From assembly GCF_019263595.1 (NCBI RefSeq), contig NZ_JADQDD010000017.1, forward strand, positions 1-41,692: a DNA stretch of 41,692 nucleotides, given 5' to 3'. This DNA is from Pseudonocardia sp. KRD291 (GTDB lineage: Bacteria > Actinomycetota > Actinomycetes > Mycobacteriales > Pseudonocardiaceae). The position numbers and the translations under genes were made by a program. This document shows positions 32,013 through 38,644 of this stretch, piece after piece (within the stretch, counting starts at the first letter, position 1; every line of letters starts with the position of its first letter). The notes beneath the pieces were generated by a model. The model was not told where the DNA came from. It did no database searches and saw only the letters and a program-made list of their open reading frames with translations.

Positions 32013-33185
32013 ATGGCGCTACCGCCGCTGGTGGAGCCGGCCGCCGAGTTGACCAAGGACGAGGTCGGTCGCTACAGCCGTCACCTGATCATCCCGGACG
32101 TCGGGATGGACGGGCAGAAGCGGCTCAAGAACGCCAAGGTGCTGGTCGTGGGCGCGGGCGGGCTCGGGTCCCCCGCGCTGCTCTACCTGGCCGCGGCCGG
32201 GGTGGGCACGCTGGGCATCGTGGAGTTCGACGTGGTCGACGAGTCGAACCTGCAGCGTCAGATCATCCACGGCCAGTCCGACATCGACCGGCCGAAGGCC
32301 GAGTCGGCGCGCGACTCGATCCGCGAGACCAACCCGCACGTCGAGGTCCGCCTGCACAACGAGCGGCTGACCTCGGACAACGTGCTCGACATCTTCCGCG
32401 ACTACGACCTGATCCTGGACGGCACGGACAACTTCGCCACCCGGTACCTGGTCAACGACGCCGCGGTCCTGCTCGGCAAGCCCTACGTCTGGGGCTCGAT
32501 CTTCCGCTTCGAGGGCCAGGCGTCGGTGTTCTGGGAGGACGCCCCGAACGGGCTGGGCCTCAACTACCGCGACCTCTACCCGGAGCCGCCGCCGCCCGGG
32601 ATGGTCCCCTCCTGCGCCGAGGGCGGCGTGCTGGGCGTGCTCTGCGCGTCCATCGGGTCGATCATGGTCAACGAGGCGATCAAGCTGATCACCGGTATCG
32701 GCGAGACGCTGCTCGGCCGCCTGATGATCTACGACGCGCTGGAGATGACCTACCGGCAGGTGCGGATCCGCAAGGACCCGGAGACCCCGAAGATCACCGA
32801 GCTGATCGACTACGACGCGTTCTGCGGCACCGTCTCCGACGACGCCCAGGCCGCCGCGGCGGGCAGCACGATCACCGCCGCCGAGCTCAAGGCGATGATG
32901 GACGCGGGCAAGGACTTCGCGCTGATCGACGTCCGCGAGCAGAACGAGTTCGAGATCGTCAGCATCCCGGGCGCGACGCTGATCCCCAAGGACCGGATCC
33001 TGTCCGGCGCGGCGCTCTCGGAGATCCCGCAGGACAAGCCGGTCGTGCTGCACTGCAAGTCCGGCGCCCGCTCGGCCGAGGTGCTGGCCGCTCTGCACAA
33101 GGCCGGGTTCAACGACGCCGTGCACGTCGGCGGCGGCGTCCTGTCCTGGGCCAAGACGGTGGATCCCTCGCTGCCCACGTACTGA
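32013..33185 (+). CDS. moeZ: Adenylyltransferase/sulfurtransferase MoeZ
   Basis: 390 aa, a fusion of an E1-like adenylating domain and a rhodanese domain. It adenylates the C-terminal Gly-Gly of small sulfur carriers (MoaD, ThiS, CysO-type) and transfers sulfur to form thiocarboxylates for molybdenum cofactor and other pathways. Marks: nucleotide loop GAGGLGS (47-53), DNFATRYLVND, PSCAEGGVLGVL, and the rhodanese loop HCKSGARS with C348 as active site. The CxxC zinc pairs of MoeB are absent, as usual in MoeZ. GGAG precedes the ATG. The conserved TIGR02569 gene lies 2.8 kb downstream. A hairpin terminator follows 19 bp after the stop. Confidence 0.93.
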   Translation: MALPPLVEPAAELTKDEVGRYSRHLIIPDVGMDGQKRLKNAKVLVVGAGGLGSPALLYLAAAGVGTLGIVEFDVVDESNLQRQIIHGQSDIDRPKAESARDSIRETNPHVEVRLHNERLTSDNVLDIFRDYDLILDGTDNFATRYLVNDAAVLLGKPYVWGSIFRFEGQASVFWEDAPNGLGLNYRDLYPEPPPPGMVPSCAEGGVLGVLCASIGSIMVNEAIKLITGIGETLLGRLMIYDALEMTYRQVRIRKDPETPKITELIDYDAFCGTVSDDAQAAAAGSTITAAELKAMMDAGKDFALIDVREQNEFEIVSIPGATLIPKDRILSGAALSEIPQDKPVVLHCKSGARSAEVLAALHKAGFNDAVHVGGGVLSWAKTVDPSLPTY

Positions 33186-33203
33186 CCCGTACCGACCATC
33201 GCT

Positions 33204-33240
33204 GACGGCCGTCGTCCCCTTCCCGGGGACGGCGGCCGTC
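33204..33240 (+). terminator. Hairpin terminator after moeZ
   Basis: 16-bp arms (33204-33219, 33225-33240) with one G-U pair and a 5-nt loop. Confidence 0.75.
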
Positions 33241-33462
33241 GTCGTCGGACTGCGGCATCCGGATCTTCCTCGTCGCCCGCTGTAGATACCGGTTGCGCTG
33301 ATCGAGTGAAACCGATCCGTTTACCGCCGCAACGCGCCCGTACGGCGAAACGTTGGCACCGGTCGGCGCGACAAGGGTGTGGCGAATCGGTGGCAGTTCC
33401 GGCACGCCCGGCGAACCGGGTCGCGCCCGCTCCGCCGTGGATCGTTCAGGCTGGAGGGCCGG

Positions 33463-35820
33463 GTGGACCAGGGCACGACATCGGTGCGGCAGTGCGCGCT
33501 ACCGGGCTGTGACGAGCAGATCGAGGTCGTGCCCGGCCGTCCGGAGCGCCGGTACTGCACCGCCGCGCACCGCGCCGCCGCCCGGCACGCCCGGCGTGCC
33601 GCCACGCAGGCCGACGGTGACCAGCGGCTGGCCGAGACGTTGCCCTGGCTTCGGGAGCCCGCGCCGGAGCCCGTCGCGGAGCCGCAGAACGCTCCGGCGG
33701 TGACGCTGGTGCCCGCGGTCGCGGCACGTCCGGGGTCCGGCGTCCGGCGTGGCCGCCGTCCCGCGCCCGGCGCGCTGTCGGCGCCGCGCAGCCTGCTGCG
33801 CCACCGTCGGACCCTCGCGATCATCGGCGCGACCGCCGTGCTGGCCGGCGGTTACGCGATCAGTGCCGGCAGCGCCGTCACCGAGACCACGCCGACGACC
33901 GCGCCCCGTGAGCTCTCCGCCGAGGAGTGGGAGGGGCAGGCGCGGGTCGCGCTCACCGCACTGGACGAGCAGCTGGACACGATCAGCCGCACCCAGCAGA
34001 CCTGGAAGCAGATGCAGGCCGACCCGAGCCGGGCGGTGGCCACACAGCCGGTCCCGGTACGGCGTCTGGAGCAGCGCCGGTCGGTGCTGCAGCAGCAGCG
34101 GGCCACGCTGACCTCGCAGCTCGAGGCCTATCGCTCGTTGCAGCGTGCGGGTGACGAGCTCTCGCTCGCCGACCAGCAGCTCGCCCAGCTCGACCAGGTC
34201 GTGGCCGAGCTGCCGCCGCCGGGGCGGCGCAGCGCCGACCAGGCGGCCGCGATCGCGGCGCTCGACGAGCAGCGGGACATGCGGGCCCGCCAGCGCGAGG
34301 CCAAGCAGGACGAGCTGCGCACGCTCGACGACGGTCTCGCGCAGGCCCGCCGCTCGGCCCTGCCGGGTGCGCCGGAGGAGACCGAGAAGGTGTCCGGCGA
34401 CGTGCTCGCGCTGGCCCGCGGGGAGAAGCCCAGCTCGCCCGAGCCGACGTCGGCCCCGAGCCGGCCCGAGGTGCTCGCCGGTGGCCGGGACCCCAGCGGC
34501 GACCGGGAGACGGGCCGGGTCACGACGAGCGGTCCGCCCGACCCGCGCGGCCCGCGCGACGAGACCGCGCCGCGCAGCGACGAGAACGCGGCCGGTGCCG
34601 GCGCGGAGAACCCGGCCCGGGGCGGCCCGGGTGAGGGTGGCGGTGGCGGGGCCGCCCCGACCGCACCGACCGCGCCGAAGGCCGACGCGGGTGGCGGAGG
34701 TGGTCCCTCCGGTGACCGGGCCGGGGACGGGAAGAAATCCGGGCCGGCCGAGGTGCTCGGCGGCGCGGTCCAGGGCGCGTCGGACGGGGTCAAGAAGCTC
34801 ACCGGCGGGGACCGGAACGCAGATCCGAAGCCCGGCAAGGCGGGCGACAAGGGCGACGGCAAGCCCCCGGCGGCGCCCGGAGCGAAGCCGGACGACGGCG
34901 GGGGCACCGTCACGCCCGCCGATACCGGCGGGTCGAAGGGCGTGGTCGGGCAGGCGGCCGGTGTCGTCGGCGGAGCCGTCGACGGCCTGACCGGCAAGGG
35001 TGGCGACGACAAGGGCGACAAGGGCGGCCGCGCGACGGGCGACGGGGAGAAGTCCGCGGGCTCCGGAGCGAAGGAGAAGGCCGAGGCGCCCGCGGGAGGC
35101 GACGGCAACAAGGACGAGGCCGGCAAGGGGAACGACGACAAGCCGAAGGACCGGGCCCGCGGTGGCGGGGACTCCGGCGGTGGGCTCCTGAAGGACGCAC
35201 CGATCATCGGTGAGGACGGCGGCGCGGACCGTTCCGGCGAGAAGGACCGCCCGGCGGAGAAGTCGACTCCGAAGGAGAGGTCCGCCCCGTCGGAGAACTC
35301 GGCCCCGAAGGAGAACTCGGCCCCGAAGGAGAAGTCGGCCCCGTCGGAGGAGTCGGCCCCGAAGGAGAAGTCGGCGCCGGACGAGGGGTCGGCGCCGATC
35401 GCACCGAGGAAGATCGTCGGGCCGGAGAGTGGCGGTACCGCTCCGGCGACGTCGGGTGGCGCGGGCATGGCCAGCGCGGTCGCCGGCCCGTACCTCGAGT
35501 CGGCGATCGGCGCGGAGGCCGCACGTCCGGTGCTGCAGGAGGCGGATCGCCAGATCGCCGAGGAGATGGCGAACCGGTCGGCCGAGGGCGGTTCCGGCTC
35601 GAGTGGTGGGGGCGGCTCGTCGGCGTCGTCCGGATCGGGCGGCTCCGCATCGGGCGGCTCCGGCTCCGGCAGCGGCTCGGACGAGTCCGGTGACTCCTCC
35701 GGATCCGGCGGGACCTCGTCCGAGGCGGGATCCGGCGGTGAGTCGGGCGGTGAGTCCGGCGAGGAGTCCAGCGGTGGGTCCGGCGGGGAGTCGGGCGAGA
35801 GCGGGTCGTCGGGCGCGTAG
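33463..35820 (+). CDS. 785-aa zinc-finger / transmembrane / coiled-coil / low-complexity protein
   Basis: A multi-part protein without a recognised family. Residues 11-41: C-x4-C-x15-C-x3-H (CALPGC ... YCTAAH, another His at 41), a small zinc-finger-like module probably inside the cell. About 117-136: one membrane helix (LAIIGATAVLAGGYAISAG) preceded by HRR. About 150-310: Gln/Arg/Glu-rich coiled coil (EGQARVALTALDEQLDTISRT...). About 330-785: disordered Gly/Pro/Lys/Glu stretches with two short amphipathic segments (EVLGGAVQGASDGVKKL, GVVGQAAGVVGGAVDGL), hexapeptide repeats (SAPKEN-type) and a Ser/Gly/Glu tail. GTG 33463 has GGAGG 5 nt upstream. Between moeZ and TIGR02569; function unknown. 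Confidence 0.72.
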   Translation: MDQGTTSVRQCALPGCDEQIEVVPGRPERRYCTAAHRAAARHARRAATQADGDQRLAETLPWLREPAPEPVAEPQNAPAVTLVPAVAARPGSGVRRGRRPAPGALSAPRSLLRHRRTLAIIGATAVLAGGYAISAGSAVTETTPTTAPRELSAEEWEGQARVALTALDEQLDTISRTQQTWKQMQADPSRAVATQPVPVRRLEQRRSVLQQQRATLTSQLEAYRSLQRAGDELSLADQQLAQLDQVVAELPPPGRRSADQAAAIAALDEQRDMRARQREAKQDELRTLDDGLAQARRSALPGAPEETEKVSGDVLALARGEKPSSPEPTSAPSRPEVLAGGRDPSGDRETGRVTTSGPPDPRGPRDETAPRSDENAAGAGAENPARGGPGEGGGGGAAPTAPTAPKADAGGGGGPSGDRAGDGKKSGPAEVLGGAVQGASDGVKKLTGGDRNADPKPGKAGDKGDGKPPAAPGAKPDDGGGTVTPADTGGSKGVVGQAAGVVGGAVDGLTGKGGDDKGDKGGRATGDGEKSAGSGAKEKAEAPAGGDGNKDEAGKGNDDKPKDRARGGGDSGGGLLKDAPIIGEDGGADRSGEKDRPAEKSTPKERSAPSENSAPKENSAPKEKSAPSEESAPKEKSAPDEGSAPIAPRKIVGPESGGTAPATSGGAGMASAVAGPYLESAIGAEAARPVLQEADRQIAEEMANRSAEGGSGSSGGGGSSASSGSGGSASGGSGSGSGSDESGDSSGSGGTSSEAGSGGESGGESGEESSGGSGGESGESGSSGA
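35263..35406 (+). repeat. Eight tandem 18-bp coding repeats (SAPKEN-type)
   Basis: Eight in-frame 18-bp units from 35263 to 35406, consensus TCGGCCCCGAAGGAGAAG, encoding S-[A/T]-P-x-E-x. They grow degenerate at both ends (STPKER first, SAPIAP last). A lysine/glutamate-rich spacer in the 785-aa protein. Confidence 0.8.
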
Positions 35821-35938
35821 GCGGGCGGCACCGGGGTGTCCGGCCCGTAGGCGGGCGGTGACGCCCGATCCGGTACGGCGGTGGGAGGAGATCGCGGATC
35901 GTCCCGCGTGGCACATGTGCGCGCGGGACGGGCCCGGG

Positions 35939-35944
35939 TACGGT
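35939..35944 (+). promoter_or_regulatory. Leaderless -10 of the TIGR02569 gene
   Basis: TACGGT, 7 nt before GTG 35952; no ribosome site is present. It lies at the end of the 131-bp spacer after the low-complexity gene, which holds no strong hairpin. Confidence 0.55.
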
Positions 35945-35951
35945 CCGGCCC

Positions 35952-36779
35952 GTGACAGCAGTCCGCCCGCTCGCGCCCGCTCCGTCCACGAGCGCCCTGC
36001 CCGAGCACGTCCGCGTCGCCTTCGGGGTGCGTGAGGCCGTCCCGCGGCCCGTCGTATGGGCAGGCCAACGCGCCTGGCACTGCGGCGACGTCCTGCTGCG
36101 CCCGGTCTCGGACAACGTCGTGGCCGCCTGGTCGGCCACGGTGCTGGAGAACCTCGAGGTCGACGGCGTCCGGCTGGCGCGGCCCGTGCGGTCCAGCGAC
36201 GGACGCTGGGTGGTCGGTGGCTGGGCCGCGTCCCGGCACCTGTCGGGCACGTCCGAACCGCGCCACGACGACGTCGTCGCCGCGTCCCTGCGCCTGCACG
36301 CCGCCACCTCGACGGTGCTGCGGCCGCGACTGCTCGACGACCGCGACGACCTGCTGTCCCGCTCGGCCTCGGCGGCCTTCGGTGAGTCCCGCCTCGACCT
36401 CGACCCGCTGACCGGCGGGGAGCTGTTCGCCGACCTCGCCGCGCACCGGCGCCCGATCCGGCTCACCCCGCAGGTGGTGCACGGGGAGCTGTTCGGCGCG
36501 ATGCTGTTCGACCGCGCCGGCGTGCCCGCGGTGCTCGACCTGGTGCCGTTCTGGCGCCCGGCCGAGTGGGCGGCGGCCGTCGTCGTCGTCGACGCGATCG
36601 CGTGGGGCGGCGCCGACGACGCGCTGATGGACCGCTGGTCCGAGCTGCCCGAGTGGCCGCAGGCGCTGCTGCGCGCGGTGCTGCACCGGCTCGCCCTGCA
36701 CGCCCAGCACCCGGAGGCCACGGCGGCGTCGCTGGGCGGCCTCGAGCGCGTCGCCGGCCTGGTCAGCACCCGGCTGTAG
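35952..36779 (+). CDS. TIGR02569 family protein
   Basis: 275 aa, an actinobacteria-specific protein. PEHVRVAFGV begins the conserved part. It then has W-rich GQRAWHCGDVLLRPV, ARPVRSSDGRWVVGGWAASRHLSG, and QVVHGELFGAMLFDRAGVPAVLDLVPFWRPAEWAAAVVVVDAIAWGGA. The layout HGELxxxxLF...VLDLxPxWRPxxWAxxxxxxDA recalls the catalytic and metal loops of aminoglycoside-phosphotransferase-like kinases (HGDxxxxN...IDW), so a kinase-like fold is likely even though key residues differ. The GTG is leaderless. The neighbourhood with moeZ matches mycobacteria (Rv3205c, from memory). Function unknown. Confidence 0.84.
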   Translation: MTAVRPLAPAPSTSALPEHVRVAFGVREAVPRPVVWAGQRAWHCGDVLLRPVSDNVVAAWSATVLENLEVDGVRLARPVRSSDGRWVVGGWAASRHLSGTSEPRHDDVVAASLRLHAATSTVLRPRLLDDRDDLLSRSASAAFGESRLDLDPLTGGELFADLAAHRRPIRLTPQVVHGELFGAMLFDRAGVPAVLDLVPFWRPAEWAAAVVVVDAIAWGGADDALMDRWSELPEWPQALLRAVLHRLALHAQHPEATAASLGGLERVAGLVSTRL

Positions 36780-36836
36780 CACCCGGCTGTAGCGCCCGGC
36801 CGTGGGCACAGGCCCCCTCCGGCGGGCGCCCGCGCA

Positions 36837-36865
36837 TCTCACACCCGTGTGATCGGCATGTGAGA
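36837..36865. promoter_or_regulatory. Inverted-repeat operator candidate upstream of narK
   Basis: TCTCACA (36837-36843) and TGTGAGA (36859-36865) form a perfect inverted repeat. Nested within is the palindrome TCACAC-CC-GTGTGA (36839-36852). It lies 83-111 bp before the NarK start; TGTGA half-sites resemble those of CRP/FNR-type regulators. Confidence 0.55.
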
Positions 36866-36947
36866 GAGGATTTTCCGCGACGTCACGCGGGGCCACATCC
36901 GGGCAACCGGAACTTCCTACGGTTCGGCGTACCTGATAGTCGCCGGC

Positions 36948-38339
36948 GTGGGGAGTTCTTCTGTGACCGCAATGATCCCGGAATCCGAGAGCCGCCGTCC
37001 CGGCGGCCGCTGGATCGAGCACTGGGAGCCCGAGGACCCCGGCTTCTGGGAGCGCACCGGCAGGAAGGTCGCGAGCCGCAATCTCTGGCAGTCGATCTTC
37101 TCCGAGCACATCGGGTTCTCGATCTGGACGCTGTGGTCGGTGCTGGTCCTGTTCATGGGCCAGGACTACGGGTTCGACGCGGCGCAGAAGTTCTTCCTGG
37201 TCGCCATCCCGACGCTGGTCGGCGCCGTGCTGCGGCTGCCCTACACGTTCGCGGTGGCCCGGTTCGGCGGCCGGAACTGGACCATCGTCAGTGCCTCGCT
37301 GCTGCTGGCCCCCACGGTCCTCGCGCTGATCGTGATGGAGCCGGGGGTCTCGTACACGACGTTGATGGTCGTCGCGGCGGTCGCGGGCGTCGGCGGCGGC
37401 AACTTCGCCTCGTCGATGACGAACATCAACACGTTCTTCCCGGAGAGGCAGAAGGGCTGGGCGCTCGGGCTCAACGCGGGCGGCGGCAACCTCGGGGTCC
37501 CGGTGGTGCAGCTGATCGGGCTGCTGGTCATCGCGACCGCGGGTGCGGGCTCGCCGCGTCTGCTGATCGCGATCTACATACCGTTCATCGTGGTCTCGGC
37601 CGTGCTGGCCTGGGTGCGGATGGACAACATCGCGGCCGTGCGCAACGACACCGGCGCGTTCGTCGAGGCCTGTCGGGACCGCCAGACCTGGATCATGTCG
37701 TTCCTCTACATCGGGACGTTCGGCTCGTTCATCGGCTACTCGTTCGCGTTCGGGCTGGTGCTGCAGAACCAGTTCGGGCGCACCCCGCTGCAGGCCGCGG
37801 CCGTGACGTTCATCGGCCCGCTGATCGGCTCCCTGATCCGCCCGCTGGGCGGGCGGATGGCCGACCGGTTCGGCGGGGCCAGGGTCACGCTGTGGAACTT
37901 CGCGGCGATGGCCGTCGCCACGGGCATCATCATCGCGGCGTCCGGCGCGGACTCGCTGCTGGTGTTCACGGTCGGTTTCGTGCTGCTGTTCACGCTCACC
38001 GGGATCGGCAACGGGTCGACCTACAAGATGATCCCGGCCATCTTCACCAGCCGGGCCAGGGCGAACGTGGCGAACGGCGGTGACGCCGCGGCCGAGACGG
38101 CGACGGCGCGCCGGGTCTCCGGTGCCGTGATCGGCATCGTCGGCGCGGTGGGCGCGCTCGGCGGGCTGTTCATCAACCTCGCGTTCCGCGCGTCCTTCCT
38201 GTCCGCGGGGACCGGCGCCCCGGCGTTCTGGGCCTTCCTGGCCTTCTATGTGATCTGCCTCGTCGTCACCTGGGCGGTCTACCTGCGGCCCGTGCCGGTC
38301 GGCGCGGACCGGGCGGACGTGGCGTTCGCCCGCGTCTGA
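36948..38339 (+). CDS. narK: NarK-family nitrate/nitrite transporter
   Basis: A 463-aa MFS protein with twelve predicted membrane helices. The nitrate signature NINTFFPERQKGWALGLNAGGGNLGV and the second GPLIGSLIRPLGGRMADRFGG are typical of NarK/NasA porters, as are the paired Arg residues and Gly-rich helices. It brings nitrate in or exchanges nitrate and nitrite. A long charged N-terminus (WIEHWEPEDPGFWERTGRKVASRNLW) precedes helix 1, as in actinobacterial NarK2-type proteins. GTG 36948 lies 7 nt after GATAGT (36935-36940), a leaderless promoter. No nitrate reductase genes are in view; an inverted repeat upstream may respond to redox or nitrogen. Confidence 0.9.
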   Translation: MGSSSVTAMIPESESRRPGGRWIEHWEPEDPGFWERTGRKVASRNLWQSIFSEHIGFSIWTLWSVLVLFMGQDYGFDAAQKFFLVAIPTLVGAVLRLPYTFAVARFGGRNWTIVSASLLLAPTVLALIVMEPGVSYTTLMVVAAVAGVGGGNFASSMTNINTFFPERQKGWALGLNAGGGNLGVPVVQLIGLLVIATAGAGSPRLLIAIYIPFIVVSAVLAWVRMDNIAAVRNDTGAFVEACRDRQTWIMSFLYIGTFGSFIGYSFAFGLVLQNQFGRTPLQAAAVTFIGPLIGSLIRPLGGRMADRFGGARVTLWNFAAMAVATGIIIAASGADSLLVFTVGFVLLFTLTGIGNGSTYKMIPAIFTSRARANVANGGDAAAETATARRVSGAVIGIVGAVGALGGLFINLAFRASFLSAGTGAPAFWAFLAFYVICLVVTWAVYLRPVPVGADRADVAFARV

Positions 38340-38644
38340 CGGCGCGGTCGGTCCGACCACGGTCGTGCGCGGCCACCCCCGGATGTGGGTGCTGTCACAG
38401 GGCGGCGCAGTTCCGCATCTGCGGGTCGAGGAGGACGGTCGTTGCGGATCTACCGGTAAGGCGGACCTCAGATCTGCAGGTCGTGGCACACCTCTACGGA
38501 CGCGTGCCGTCAACCGGATGATCCTGCTTCCTGCGCGTTTCTCGTATCCGTCCCTTCTGGACGTCGTTGGCCGGTCCAAGTACTCCCGGCCAGGGTCGCG
38601 CTCCCCCTCGAGGCCCGGCGGGAGGCCGTTCCGAGAGGACAACG
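38340..38644. other. Spacer between narK and the molybdenum-hydroxylase operon
   Basis: 305 bp without a gene. Small palindromes CCGCA-TC-TGCGG (38413-38424) and CAGATCTG (38469-38476) may be operators of the downstream operon. No strong terminator for narK and no clear -10/-35 pair is visible. Confidence 0.4.

Noticed and set aside
29633-32056. Extension of the exported copper-operon gene to 807 codons
   Set aside because: The upstream part is antisense to the alpha/beta hydrolase and spans the CsoR-like site; GGAGG and a signal anchor fix the start at 30586.
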